Positions 32,947 to 44,708 of a stretch of DNA of 64,000 nt are shown one piece after another. Source of the DNA: Sorex araneus. Taxonomy: Eukaryota > Chordata > Mammalia > Eulipotyphla > Soricidae. The stretch lies in contig NC_073306.1 of the NCBI RefSeq assembly GCF_027595985.1, forward strand, positions 190,654,500-190,718,499. Direction: 5' to 3'. Positions within the stretch are counted from its first letter, which is position 1, and each line of letters begins with the position of its first letter. A model generated the notes under the pieces. That model searched no databases. It was not told the origin of the DNA and saw nothing but the letters and a program-made list of their open reading frames with translations. The position numbers were made by a program, and so were the translations under genes.

Positions 32947-33102
32947 GGGACTAGAGAGATAGTACAGTGCATAAGGTGTTTGTCTTGTATGTAGTTCAAA
33001 GCACAGCATAGCATATGGTCCTGCCAGGAGCAATCTCTGAACACATAGCAAGGAGTTAGCTCTGAGTACATAGAGGTGTGACCCAACCCCTATGTTCCCT
33101 CA
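32947..33102 (+). mobile_element. tRNA SINE, poly(A) type (diverged)
   Basis: AGGGACTAGAGAGATAGTACAG, GCATATGGTCCTGCCAGGAGC and AGGTGTGACCCAACCCC give the type I order. Confidence 0.75.
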
Positions 33103-33117
33103 AGGAAATATAGATGA

Positions 33118-33240
33118 ATAGGTAAGAGCCTGAGCTTGAAAAGAGGGCCAATTTATTCAAGTGTTGACTCCACTACTATATAATCATGAAAAATTCAGTT
33201 AATTTGCTGTACTTTTCTCCATTTAAAAGTAATCAACTTA
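33118..33240 (+). mobile_element. MIR fragment
   Basis: GTAAGAGCCTGAGCTTG, TTGACTCCACTACTATATAATCATG and TTAATTTGCTGTACTTTTCTCCATTT follow the order of a mammalian MIR core, highly decayed as expected for this ancient family. Confidence 0.5.
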
Positions 33241-35171
33241 AACAGCTCAAGTTAAGTCTAATATTAACAAGTAAAAGAACAGGCGACACGAATAATAATT
33301 CCAATACTTTATTTCATCTATTTTTATTATTTTTAATTATTTAAAAAGCAGAATTAATAACAAGTAATAATGATGATTTATATGTAGGATTTAAACATTC
33401 TTTTATTTCAGGAACCTAAAATTTAACAATAATAATTGAATTTAGTTAGAAAATTTTATATATAAAATTAAAGCAGCATCAACATTTTACGTTGATGTTG
33501 TCTCATAAATATCCCTTGGAACAGCCCACCTTAAATTGACTTCTGTTTTAAGTAAAAAATGAAAAGAAACAAAACTACATGCAATTACAAGTTATGGTAG
33601 TGAATTAGAGTTTAGTGTTTGAATCTCTAAAATTCTCTTAATTTTATTCAATATACATGAGCTTTATGTGACACAAGGAAGAAATAATTGCATTTTCCAC
33701 TCAGGTATATAGATATTTACTTTTATACTCTCTCCTTCCTTCTGTTCTTCAAATAATACTCAAGTTAAATTTTTTGCTTGAATTTTATGCCATCTATCAT
33801 ACAAATTTCAATTTCTCCATTACAGGCAGATCCTAGGCTATCTGTTTTAAAGTGATAGTGATTAGAAATCACTTTATTATTGCAACAGTTCTGTTCTATA
33901 GCACATTATAACTTTTATTATAGCAACATAAATCATCTAAAACCAGATTATTTTATTTTTAAAATGTAAAATACTTTTGCTTTAAAAAATGTATTTTTTA
34001 AAGGGATAATTTCAAAAGGTAGTGATACTTTACTACCAATGGCCTTTCTAAGATGTTTCTTTATAAACATACAGAAAGATTAAAAATCACTGTTCCTTTG
34101 TTTGTATAATAAAGAGTTAGTAGCCTTCAATAATGGAACAGTTCTAGTCAAGTTTAGTTTGAAAAACTTCATAGACAAAATTATTTTTCTACTAACTTTT
34201 ACTCCATAAGCCAGAGGATATGTTGTTATTAAAAATCAGCTTCCTAGCTGGAATATACTTACAGCAGAGCATTTTCCAAAATAATATAAAAAAGACAATA
34301 ACTTTCAAAGAATAAAACAATTTCAACACAAAGGCAATAACTTTCTAATCAAATATTAACCATGTTGTAATACTGAACACATTCAAACTATTAACTGTTC
34401 TGAAATATAATAAAAAGTGACAAAAATACAAGTAAAATATATTATAGCATACAAAATTTATTAGATAACTGCGTTTCAAATATGCAAGTTTTAGTATTTA
34501 AACAACAGCAATTTGAACAAAACTTTTAATTCTATCACCTCTAATTAAAAAAAAACTGTTATTGAAATCAATGAACTATAATGCTTACTTGCTTTTAGCA
34601 ACACAAATGCGAGAACAATAAAATTTGGCAATATAAATATTTTTCAGTTATTGATTCAGTTATTTTGCCTGTTCATAAATACATAGTATGTGAAAGTATT
34701 TTGTACAAGAGAAAAGATGGTTAAGAGAAAGTGAAGAGGCAAAGAATAAGGACATAAATGTGAAGAGGACAAAGAAGATGCTACAAACACCCCACGGTAG
34801 TATTAGAAATAGAAAATGACAAAGCTATGTGAATACTGAATACTCTGTTATAAACTGACATATAAGTGAATAAATAATTGAAAATGTTACTTCACTTAAC
34901 TATTCATTTATTAACATAGATTTTTACCACAATGTAGTCAGAGACTTGAAAGGGAGTAGGACTTTGAGGATATAATCGTTAAGCTTGATGGATGCCAGTG
35001 AAATAAATAAATTTCACTCTTGTTCATTAAACATTTTGGATTTTTAAAATATGTTTTCTTTCGCTTACTATGCTGGGTGCATGTCTTTATTCTTGCTTTC
35101 AAACTTCTGAATGGATTTCTGACATTTAAAAAAATTTGATTCACACATATAAATATTTTGAAAAGTAGGTC
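33241..35171. other. Anonymous AT-rich sequence
   Basis: Nearly 2 kb in which I recognise no gene or repeat. Confidence 0.4.
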
Positions 35172-35345
35172 AGGGGCCCTAGGAGATAGCACAGTTGGCA
35201 GGGTGCTTGCTCTGCAGGTGACTAATTTGGGTTATAATTTCTAGTACCACAAATATCCCCCCAAACATTGCCAGGTGTGACCCCTGAGTGCAGAGTCAGG
35301 AGTAAACTCTGAGCACCACCGTGTGACCCTAAAACCAAAAGTTAA
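35172..35345 (+). mobile_element. tRNA SINE, poly(A) type
   Basis: GGGGCCCTAGGAGATAGCAC, GCAGAGTCAGGAGTAAACTC and GAGCACCACCGTGTGACCC are present. Confidence 0.82.
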
Positions 35346-35664
35346 ACAAAACAATCAGATAATTTCTGTTGATGTTCTTATTGTGAACTTGAAATATTGA
35401 CTAATGTATGAAATATTTGTCTCACCACACCAGTGGATTTTGATACAATAGATTTGCCTTTTATTAAACATAGTTCCGTTGCAACATAATAACTTCACTG
35501 GAATTTCCTTAGTGATTGGTTTTCAAATAATCAACATTATAGTGATGGCATATGGGAAAGGTAACTTTATCAAAAAGAAATTTACCTATTTCTTTAGTGC
35601 ATTTTTATTTTCCTCACACAAAATAAATGGTCTATGGGCTTACTGTTCAGTTACCCTATACTGA
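35346..35664. other. Anonymous AT-rich sequence
   Basis: No gene or repeat family is recognised. Confidence 0.35.
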
Positions 35665-35762
35665 TTTCTTATAATATAATATAATATAATTACATATATT
35701 ATATGAAATATTATATGAAATATTATATATTTCATATAATATATGATTTACATATATTATAA
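35665..35762. repeat. AT-rich quasi-palindrome
   Basis: TATAA repeats and TTATATGAAATATTATATG with its near reverse complement (ATATTTCATATAATATATG) form a long potential cruciform. Confidence 0.8.
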
Positions 35763-35836
35763 AGGCCACACTGGCTACACTTGCCTCCTAAACTGGTTAA
35801 ATTCCAAGGTTTTTAAAACTCCATTCATTCATGATC

Positions 35837-36195
35837 AAGAAATTATGGTGGGTAAACACAATGGAATACAATGCAACCCTAAGAAAAATATGCAATTTAC
35901 TGCTGTATAGATGAAACTAGAGTATATCCTACTGAGTTAAGTCAGTCAAAAGGGAAGGGACAGATAGATTATGGTCTCTCTCACATGTGGGTTTTACAGA
36001 TACTAGCTTGGTAGCAACAAAGGGACAAGGGCAATGCAATGGGATCCGTACAATCGCATTGAGGCGGGGAAGGGTGTTTGGAGACAGGGTCATTGGGGTC
36101 CTGAGGAGAGGTGTAAAATGGTGATGAGTGTGGTATTAGCATTATGTGCATGGGAAACCATCATTAACAGCATTGTAAATCATAGGACCTCAATC
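35837..36195 (+). mobile_element. Old 5'-truncated L1, 3' end
   Basis: AACACAATGGAATACAATGCAACC, TGAAACTAGAGTATATC, GTCAGTCAAAAGGGAAGGGACAG and CTCTCACATGTGGG are the recognisable end of mammalian L1 ORF2 and early 3' UTR, with many substitutions. Confidence 0.8.
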
Positions 36196-36975
36196 AATTA
36201 AATAAGTTAAATAAAATATAAAAAATAAGTTAAATCAAAAAGTTAAATCAAAAATCATTCAACAAGTATTTAGAGTGCAACATTTTTAAATTTAGGTCCA
36301 GTATTATGCAGATGGTAAACACAAATATCATTTGGTACCCTTTGGATATTGAGATCTAGCCTGGTAGATTTTTTAGATAACTAAGTAGATGATTATAGGC
36401 AATTTAGCAAATGTCCACATGCAATTTCTCTTACAAATTGTCTTCCTATTCTTTAATAAAATTCAATCTGTTTAATATCTTTGAGTGCAACCCAATGCCA
36501 TCTAAATCATCCTTCCTTGTCATTCGCAAATTATTACTTATAAATCAGTTTGTACTCTCATCAAACACTTCAAAGTCCATTATTTAATTTGATATTAATA
36601 TCACAATAATAAGCAAAGAAGATACAACCCTTTTCTCATAGAATTTACTTTTTAGCAGTTGAAACTGGAAACAAACTAACACATGCAAGAAAAAGCACAT
36701 GTAAATTCAAATAGCGATGAATTCTGTGATGACAAATAAACACATATTAACAACTAAAGAGTCATGTAGAGCAGAGGAGGAAATGTTTGAGCAGCAATCC
36801 AATAAAGAAAAAGGATAATTGCAGAAATATCAACGGGGGAAATAATAGTTCAAATAATGGAACAGAATGCAGGGAGAAGAAGTTGGAACACTAGAGATAC
36901 TGTAGCAAATCTAGGCAAATAAGACTAGGATTAAGTCTACTTATCAAAGCCAGGGAATCAAAAAATAAATAAATA
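36196..36975. other. Anonymous AT-rich sequence
   Basis: No gene or repeat family is recognised. Confidence 0.4.
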
Positions 36976-37040
36976 AAGCTCAGTGGCAGAATACATGCTT
37001 TGCATTTTTGAGGTTCTGAGTTGCAGTCCCAGAATCTCAA
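36976..37040 (+). mobile_element. Possible tRNA-derived SINE fragment
   Basis: AGCTCAGTGGCAGAATACATG resembles an A box region and GAGTTGCAGTCCCAG a B box region. Confidence 0.35.
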
Positions 37041-38034
37041 AATATATGTAGGTATGATTATACATTCTAATTATTTTTTTAAAAATATTAAAAAATTGAT
37101 TTACAAAGAGACTGTTACAATTTGAGCAGCTGTTAGGATTATATGATTTATCTTTGAAAAGTAATTCATTTCAATTTATGAGGAATTGTCTTAGGGAAAT
37201 AAAAAAGAAGCACTTATTGTGATACAAAGCAATAGAAATAAAAGTGGTGAGAAACTGTGAAATTTGGAATCTATTTTGAATGTAGAGCCCATAGACCATG
37301 ATCAGAAATTATTTATGGAATTTAGACACAGTTGAGAGAAATGATGTTTAGGATTCAGGCTGAAAAAAATGAATACATGTTTTGTTTTATTTGTTTCGCA
37401 AGGAGATTAAAAAATATGAAAGAAACAGACTTATAGGAACAGGGATCAAGGGTTTTGTTTTAGATAGCTCAAATTCCTGCTGCCTTTTAGAAATTCAAAC
37501 AAAGATATCAAGAAGGAAGTTGATTATATATACATTTGTAACTAAGAGAATACAAAAATATGTCTGAAGGCATATTTTAGAGATATTTATATAGATAAAT
37601 TATTAATAGTTATGAACTTGGATGGGGATTGTGTATAGATTGGTCATGGATAAAAAATATTTCAAATTACACACAGGATACTCCAAGAGTTCTGCAAGTT
37701 CTCTGGAGGCCAAGGAAGGAAAGTGTTTCAGGAAGGGAAATTTTCTATCTCCCCTGTTGAGTAAGAGAAGAGCTAAGACTGGCTACTACATGTGTCAATA
37801 CTGAGGTCAATACCATTAACTTAACAGAAAAAAAAATAATTGCAGTAGGTCGTAAGTGTATGTGTGTCGGGAAAATGGAGTAGTTATGATGTAGAAAGTG
37901 CTTTTTAAAACTGTTTGCTGTATAATGTGTGGAGAAGTGTTGTATCTGGAGAGAGCTGAGGGGTCAAGGAATAGCTATTTTAGGATGAGTGTGTTTGTAT
38001 CCTGCAGAAAATTACAGGACAGAGAAGATATCAT
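37041..38034. other. Anonymous AT-rich sequence
   Basis: No gene or repeat family is recognised. Confidence 0.4.
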
Positions 38035-38215
38035 TTGGGAAATGGCTAAGTTACTAAAAGTGCTTGCCTTGGAAGCATGAAGCCATGAGTTTAAACTCCA
38101 GTAAATTCCACAGTGTACTAACAGGGCCCTTATGGGAATGCCAGAGCCATGACAGAGTGTTCTTTTCCTCACATAGCCAATGTTTGTGAGCACTGAGATT
38201 TTAGTGTGTGATCCC
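38035..38215 (+). mobile_element. Old tRNA SINE
   Basis: AAGTGCTTGCCTTGGAAGCATG, GAGTTTAAACTCCAG and GAGCACTGAGATTTTAGTGTGTGATCCC match the type I order loosely. Confidence 0.5.
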
Positions 38216-38676
38216 GCACGTAATTAAAGATATATGAGCACTGTGGTCAGGAAGAGCCGTCTCTGGAAAGCACATGTGAATAGCAAACTCTTGTTGAATG
38301 CTACAAGAATATGGTGAATGTTTTCCACTAATGTGCAAAGTCAATGAGCACTGCTACTAAGTGTACAAGTAACAGATGCAATTTGGTCACTGAAACAACA
38401 AAAAGAAAGGGGGTAAGAGTCTTAATCATGGTACAATGATGTTTTTGGGGAAAGGAAGGTTAATATACAATGGGATATCTAGTACACCCATGAACCCAAT
38501 TGAAATTTATCACATTAAATATAGAATGATTGCATTGACAACGATCTTTTCTTGACTCATGCTGTTCAAAACTATTAGAAGACCCAGAGTAAATTTCAGT
38601 AGTGCTTCAAATTTGCCAATTTAGAAAATATAAACATACAGGGCAAATAATTTAAGTGTGTTGTAATTATATGTTT
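38216..38676. other. Anonymous AT-rich sequence
   Basis: No gene or repeat family is recognised. Confidence 0.35.
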
Positions 38677-38689
38677 ATATTTGTGGGTC

Positions 38690-39199
38690 TTCCTGGGGCC
38701 CCTCGGAGGGAATGGGCTCCAGCTCCCCTCCCCACCCCAAGCAGAGCTCCCGGTGGCCAAAGACTACCGGAACCTAGCTACAGCCATGCTGGAGGCTCCT
38801 TTCTACAAGTTTGGACAGGCCTCATGCATGAAGGTACCGGCAGAGAACCCAGGTGTGTATAATCCCATCAATGGCCAACATCCAGAGAGAGACTTAAAAG
38901 CAAGCTCCCAGAAGCTATCTTGTAACCTTCTTCTCCCTCTAGGAGAAACTGGCAATCTTCTGAGAGTTTCCTGCCTACATGGGACAGCCTTGCAAGCTTC
39001 CCATGGTGTATTCATATGCAAAATCCAGTAACAAGCTGGATCTCATTCCCCTGACCCTGAAGAGCCCCCAGTGCAACATCCTTAGGAGGACCAAGTCGAG
39101 ATAGACTTCTAAGATCTCAGGGAAAGGACAAAATGAGATGTTACTGAGCCCGCCCAAGAAATCGCTGATTAACAGGATACTGTGATACTGAGATGTGTG
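38690..39199 (+). mobile_element. RTE-tailed composite element with 13-bp target duplication
   Basis: A 510-bp insertion is bracketed by ATATTTGTGGGTC at 38677-38689 and 39200-39212. The first half (GGGGCCCCTCGGAGGGAATG and GGTGGCCAAAGACTACCGG, about 38694-38768) is unlike anything else in the window. From about 38977, GGGACAGCCTTGCAAGCTTCCCATGGTGTATTC resembles the type II SINE body, and the end, TGTTACTGAGCCCGCCC..AAATCGCTGATTAACAGGAT plus ACTGTGATACTG, resembles the RTE 3' terminus. It has no poly(A). I infer RTE mobilisation. Confidence 0.7.
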
Positions 39200-39212
39200 A
39201 TATTTGTGGGTC

Positions 39213-39905
39213 ACAGCATCTGCTTTCTAAGGTTCTTTTGATATAGAGATTGGACATGAAAATGGTATCATTAATGAATTAGAAGCTAAATAATCTGTTA
39301 ACAATCAGGTTAGGTGAATTGTGTATACTAATGGTGGTGAGTAGAGAAGATCACACTCTAGAAATTATCCAGTCATTCATAGCAGGGATTTACAATATAC
39401 GTCTGAAGTTGGAGGCAAGTTGGACCACAGACAAGCTCTCTCTTTAGACATACACTCTGTACAGAGGCTAATCTCAGTCTGGAACTAAAATGCCTTTTAA
39501 TTGATCAGTTTAATGGGAGTGCCCTTATTAAAATTCACATAAACAGCAAAGTTCTTTTTAAATCATTTGAACAAATATACTTTGTACTAGTGAATACTGA
39601 TGTGAAACCATCAAGTAGATAATAAGGAGTAAGGGTATTAAAATTTTCAGTGAATGAAGATTAACAGGAATATTTTTATGAATTAAGATAAAAAATAATA
39701 CAAAGTATGTTCTGTATGCTTCAAGCAAACTGCGATTTTAGTTTTTATTATAAAAAGAGGGGAAATCTATAATTTGGAAGAGTTATGTGAAGCAAGGAAT
39801 ATGCTGCCCTAATTATCAGTAAGGTGAGTTTAAATTCATAAAGCTCTTGATAAGACCATAGATAATAACTAATTTAATTTTGGTTTAGAAGATGGCAAAA
39901 ATTAC
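39213..39905. other. Anonymous AT-rich sequence
   Basis: No gene or repeat family is recognised. Confidence 0.4.
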
Positions 39906-39916
39906 TTTTTTTCCCT

Positions 39917-40178
39917 GTTACTGTCACTGTCACTGTCATTGTCATCCCATTGCTCATCTATTTGCTTGAGTGGGCACCGGTAATGTCTCCATCGTGAAAC
40001 TTGTTGTTACTGTTTTTGGCATATCAAACACGCCACGGTAGCTTGCCAGGCTCTGCCGTGTGGGTGAGCAAGATACTCTCGGTAGCTTGCCGGGATCTCT
40101 GAAAGGGGTGGAGGAATTAAACCTGGGTCAGCCGCATGCAAGGCGAACGCCCTACCTGCTGCAATATTGCTCCAGCCC
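39917..40178 (-). mobile_element. RTE-tailed tRNA SINE (type II), minus strand
   Basis: CACTGTCACTGTCATTGTCATCCC (tail complement), GGTAGCTTGCCAGGCTCTGCC, GGTAGCTTGCCGGG and GCTCCAGCCC (head complement) are all present. A probable 11-bp duplication TTTTTTTCCCT/TTTCTTTCCCT flanks it (39906-39916, 40179-40189). Confidence 0.9.
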
Positions 40179-40227
40179 TTTCTTTCCCTAGAGAAGAAAA
40201 TCAGCACGGTATTCCAACATTATCATT

Positions 40228-41365
40228 TGTGTAAACACACAAAACGGGGGCACAGGGCAGCTGCGCTCTATCTCTCCGCCCCACCGCCTGTCTTCGGTAG
40301 TCTCAAGCTGCTTCCCCCACCCTGGGGAGGTTGATGGCAATGATGAGGCAGGCGAAGGAAGGACGGAGCCAGGCTGGTTGGTGTCAATTGCCATGTATTC
40401 CAATCTCCTCTCTACACTCCCGTCTCTCTCTCTGCTTCTCCACCCCAAACCTCCTCTTACAGCCTCCTTAAATTCCTCAGCATGAGGGGTCAGGGCTACA
40501 CATAGGTGTCCTTACAGTCAATAGGGTAAAGTTCTTTCCCTCAGGGGATGCTGCTTCTGGGACAGATTCTCTTTCAGCAGGACACCCGCCCAAGAGCGGA
40601 ATCACATGGGTGTGTTTCTCCTCTCCTTGTCCAATTAACATATAAGCATTCATAATATTAATCATATTGTATGGACATAGCAAGAGATGCATTAAACTTA
40701 TAAAATTGCTCTCCTGGGGTTATCTCGATCTCAGACTACAGTGCTCAGGCCAGATTAGTCTTTCCTATCCCTAGCAGGGTCCTAGTCTTGTCGTTACTTT
40801 TGGATCATGACAGAATTTGTCCATGACCAAGCACTTAACTTAGAGTTAAGCATTAGGTACTTTGACCAGGCCCATCTCGATGCCAGGGCAGCACATAACT
40901 CACTGCTTGCCCTGGGTCCATCCCATCCCTCGTTGGGACCCTGTTTTTGGGGGTGCTAGGAATTAAGGGCAGCTGAGGCTTAAGTGGAGAAAGCAGGTGT
41001 CCGGGAGTGAATAATATTCAAAGGCAATTAAATCCCATGTTACAAAAGCATAGTAACAGCTGTCTTCCTTTGTCCATACAAAGAGGACATTGCTTAAAAG
41101 TAGACTATTCAATAGACACATGGAGAGGAGAAAGGCAATATTAACTTACAATACAAATTCAGTGTCCTAGAAAGGTCTGACCTTACAAATTAACAGAGTC
41201 TGATTAGGGGAAAGGCTGATTACCTGGTTGGGGAAGAGAGCATAGAGAAGTGGTTACAGCTAAACAAAGTAATGAGAGTGACTGGGGAGCACCTTGATGG
41301 GAGTGACCTGATAATCCTAAACTCCTTGTGGCAAGGGTGAAATGACAAGTCAATGATATCCTACA
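40228..41365 (-). mobile_element. Solo LTR, endogenous retrovirus class II-like (copy 2)
   Basis: Homologous along its length to 11598-12805: shared GTAGTCTCA.GCTGCTTCC, AGGGTCCTAGTCTTGTCGTTAC, GCTTGCCCTGGGTCCAT and TGTCCATACA blocks. On the minus strand it starts TGTAGGATATC and ends ACACA. A 6-bp duplication, ATCATT at 40222-40227 and ATCATG at 41366-41371, matches at five of six bases. It lacks about 20 bp at the U3 start relative to copy 1, and the minus-strand AATAAA has become AATACA. No retroviral genes flank it. Confidence 0.78.
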
Positions 41366-41371
41366 ATCATG

Positions 41372-41879
41372 TTGTGTATTGTTTCATAGTTAAATTCTTT
41401 GTGCCTCAGTTTCTCTTTTGAGAATAGATATCCAGTGAAACATCAGATTTCTGTGTTTGAGAAATATACATAATTATAAAAGCATTTTGTACATGTAGGA
41501 TATTCCTAAGTATGACTTTTTCATCATGAAACCATTCTGAATGTCCTGGTGGTTCTGTGGGCACATAAGAGAGACAGCAGTGCTTGGGAAGCATGGAAGA
41601 GAATGGGTAGCAGTGGTTTTACTGAGAGAAATCTTAACTGGGAAGGTTTCTTCACAAGTAGAATGCAAATTATCTTTTCCATGGGAATTTGTCCTTTATT
41701 AATGGAAACCCTCTTATAAACCCTCAGTCACTATTCAAAATTTGGCAAAAATCTTAAGATTTTACTTCACCTAGTTTGCTACTTATTAAAATTTGGTTAT
41801 TATCTTGACTTACTTCAGTAGTTTACAGTATAACCCTACCAACACCTGGCATCTTAAAATCATGTAATCAGACACAAAT
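41372..41879. other. Anonymous AT-rich sequence
   Basis: No gene or repeat family is recognised. Confidence 0.35.
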
Positions 41880-41881
41880 TA

Positions 41882-41918
<37 letters not shown>
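41880..41918. repeat. (AAT)n microsatellite
   Basis: About 12 consecutive AAT/ATA units. Confidence 0.97.
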
Positions 41919-41920
<2 letters not shown>

Positions 41921-42257
41921 CTGTAATGATAATAGCAATGTTGATTCTTGTGATTTGAAGTATAGGTATATATTTGAGGGCAAGCCAACTTTCATTATCA
42001 CTACCATGTTGTAATAGTTTAGGGGACTCAGGAGTAGAGCAAATTATGTTAATTACAATGTCACATGTGTTGGTGTACAACATCTCACATATCTCAGGCT
42101 TAGGTAGACTTGGATGTAAACAGTGTTTCTGTTGCTGTAACTGACTATGTTTTTCTGTTACCTTATCTGACTGTGTTCCCGTTTATGTAACTGACTTTGA
42201 TTCTGTTTCTGTTGACTAAGTTAATTTACATATTCTGCCTATGTGGCTGAATATTAT
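41919..42257. other. Anonymous sequence
   Basis: It contains an irregular CTGTTTCTGTTG/TAACTGACT repeat at 42119-42225; nothing else is recognised. Confidence 0.35.
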
Positions 42258-42500
42258 GGGCTGGAGCGATAGCACAGCGGAAGGGCATTTGCCTTACACG
42301 TGGCTGATGCAGGTTCGATTCCTCTGCCCCTCTCAGAGAGCCCAGCAGGCTACTGAAAGTATCTTATCCCCATGCAGAGCCTGGCAAGCTACCCGTGGTG
42401 TATTAGATTTGCCAAAAACAGTAACAGCAAGTCTCATAATGGAGATGTTACTGGTGCCCCTAGAGCAAATCAATGAGCAACGGGATGACAGTGACAGTGA
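42258..42500 (+). mobile_element. RTE-tailed tRNA SINE (type II), full length
   Basis: It is the best complete example in the window: GGGCTGGAGCGATAGCACAG (A box TAGCACAGCGG), GGTTCGATTCC (B box), CTCTCAGAGAGCCC body, GGCAAGCTACCCGTGGTGTATT, and the tail GCAACGGGATGACAGTGACAGTGA. A weak duplication AATATTATG/AATATTAAG may flank it. Confidence 0.93.
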
Positions 42501-42786
42501 TAATATTAAGCTAGTTATTAAAGAGAGGCTTGACAGGTTGCTAGGTCACAATACCAGAGTTAGTTTGTGATCCTCCATAAATCATTTCTTTCGCGTGCAC
42601 ATCTCAGTGCCTCAGACTGCTTAACCAAACCTTACTGCAACACACATGCCCTTGACCTATCTCTGATTTCAACCACATGGGTTAGGCTATTCGAGTTTAC
42701 TCTAATAATCTCCTACTAAAGGTTCTAAAATGCTCTACTTGCTATTTTGCATAATGCTAATTTGATTGATTTGTTGGTTGATTAAC
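42501..42786. other. Anonymous sequence
   Basis: No gene or repeat family is recognised. Confidence 0.3.
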
Positions 42787-42865
42787 TTTTTGCTGTGCTA
42801 ATCATTGAACACAGGACTTCACACAGGTTTGTTTTCTGCCACTGAGCTACATCAACTGTCCCTTT
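42787..42865 (-). mobile_element. Old tRNA-derived SINE fragment, minus strand
   Basis: CTTTTTGCTGTGCTAATCATTGAACACAGGAC and CTGCCACTGAGCTACATCAACTG are the complement of a tRNA-SINE head with B and A boxes. Confidence 0.5.
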
Positions 42866-43125
42866 TTACTCTGCAACAAGGGTCTAAATAATTGATTAAC
42901 AGGCTTGGGGGAATGGAGAAGGCTTGAATCATTTTGATTTCCATAGCATTAATATTTCTACTATGTCAAATTTCAAGTTGTATTATGATGTATTGGATGT
43001 GTTTCTGAGAAGAGCAATGTATGAGTGTTCACTATACACTATAAAAGTTATAAATAAATTTTAATAATAAAAAATAATATATTTATTTTAATAATGAATT
43101 AAATACTAATAAGCATATTTTTTTA
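42866..43125. other. Anonymous AT-rich sequence
   Basis: No gene or repeat family is recognised. Confidence 0.3.
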
Positions 43126-43305
43126 GGGTTTGATTCCTCTGTCCATCTTGGAGACCCCGGCAAGCTACCAAGAGTATCTCGCTCACACGGCAGAGCCTGG
43201 CAAGCTACCCGTGGTGTATTCGATATGCCAAAATCACTAACAACAAGTTTTATAATGGAGATGTTACTGGTGCCCACTCCAGCAAATTGATGAACAATGG
43301 GATGA
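43126..43305 (+). mobile_element. RTE-tailed SINE (type II), 5'-truncated
   Basis: It starts at the B box (GGGTTTGATTCCTCT) and runs through GGCAAGCTACCAAGAGTATC to GAACAATGGGATGA. Confidence 0.88.
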
Positions 43306-43318
43306 ATAAAAAATAATT

Positions 43319-43485
43319 AGGGCCACGGAGGTACTAGGGCACTTGCCTCACTTAAAACTGATTCTGGGTTTGATCCCTGGCACCTAATATTGTCCCCTGA
43401 GTCCATCAGCAGTGATTCCCTGAGCACAGAGCTAGGACTAAGCCTGGAGCACTGCCAGGTGTGACCCCCATACCAAAACAAATAA
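43319..43485 (+). mobile_element. tRNA SINE, poly(A) type
   Basis: TAGGGCCACGGAGGTACTAGGGCAC, GGGTTTGATCCCTGGCACC and CCAGGTGTGACCCCCATACC follow the type I order. Confidence 0.75.
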
Positions 43486-44387
43486 ATTAATAATTAGGAC
43501 AAGATGAGTTTTAAGTATTAATTATCCCTATTTTCATGTGATTCTTTTACTTATAAATTTTTAGAATGTATAATTATAATACTTATCATATTTAATGACT
43601 ACTTAATTTCAACACCTGTCAGAATTCCTGAAAGTTTTGTCTTGGGACCCTCTCTGAAACTATCCTTCTCCAGAGGCATCACCTACTGCCCTGTTGTATA
43701 CCAGTAAAGGAACTAAAGGAACTAAAGAGTAAACAACATCGATTGAACCTACTGTTGTGGGCAGCTTGGCAAACGGTGGTGGAGGGAGGCATTCTGGAGA
43801 AAACAGTGCTTCCACCCCTCCTCTTCAGCCACATCAGCTTCCCGGAGAAAGACCTGGCGTGAGTTAGGACTGATCAAGTCAGTTGTGAGTGATCTTCTCA
43901 GCACAGATGCTCCTGTCGCACCAGCTGCAAGGGCAGCAGCCAGTCTATGCCTGAGGTTCACTAGACAGGGAATAGATCCCCATCACCTTAGTTCTTAGGG
44001 GGCTTTGGACTCATGCTGGAGCAAGGAATTGGTCTTTGCAGGAAATGAAAGTCAGTTCTCACCTCAGCACAGGCCATCCAGGTCTTTCACCTTCCTTCAC
44101 AAAACAGAACTTCAGAAGGAGGCAAATAGTTAAGAAAAATAGGTTTTCTGGAAAGAAATTTACCTAGAGAAATGTGAGGAGAAAAAGAGAGGTACTTGCT
44201 CAAGAATGGACACTGGCTTGGGGGAGAAAAACTATGCTGAATGGCTTTTGGGAGGAAGTTATATACAATTTCCTCCAAATTGTCCTGGTTTGGCTTGGAG
44301 CTCTCCACATACATGAAAGTTAATCAGATTATCACAGAGAAAGCCTGCACTGCAGATGGTGCTTTCTTGTGATTTTTATTTGCTTGT
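43486..44387. other. Unclassified sequence with a GC-richer patch
   Basis: The 43640-44330 part is clearly less AT-rich than its surroundings and includes CTGTTGTGGGCAGCTTGGC and TCAGCTTCCCGGAGAAAGACC. It could be an LTR or other old element, or single-copy DNA. No frame shows a recognisable protein. Confidence 0.35.
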
Positions 44388-44521
44388 TTCTTTGGGGGTC
44401 ACATCAAAGGAATGCTCAGGAATTACTCATAACAATGCTTGTGGGACCGTAAGGGATGCTCTGAGGGCCCCCCATTGCACTTGACACAATTCTTCCCCAA
44501 GATACCATCTCCCTAGCCCCA
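44388..44521 (-). mobile_element. tRNA SINE, poly(A) type, minus strand (diverged)
   Basis: TTTGGGGGTCACATCAAAGGAATG, CAGGAATTACTCATAAC and CCCTAGCCCC are complements of tail, body and head. Confidence 0.75.
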
Positions 44522-44708
44522 GGAGATTCACTGCTCTCTGGATGGGGCCTCAGTTTCCGCAATTGGGTGATATTTGGGCTACTCTATCTCCACCAAGAAC
44601 AGAATTTGCATCTCAAAGATCTTTTGTAGCCTTTGGGCTACTTTAGGACTGGGCAATTTAAGTTTTGTTGCTTCCCAAAGTAGATTTTGGAATTCTCACC
44701 CTAGATTT

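Noticed and set aside
38656..39031. Overlapping 68- and 116-aa frames at 38.7-39.0 kb as a small gene
   Set aside because: They span the boundary of an inserted element and its target duplication; no protein family is recognised.
11598..41365. The two LTRs as ends of one provirus
   Set aside because: Each has its own 6-bp duplication, and the 27 kb between them contains no retroviral gag, pol or env, only unrelated retroelements.
42258..42330. Functional tRNA gene in SINE heads
   Set aside because: A and B boxes are present but the acceptor and anticodon stems do not pair as a tRNA; the element continues into a SINE body.
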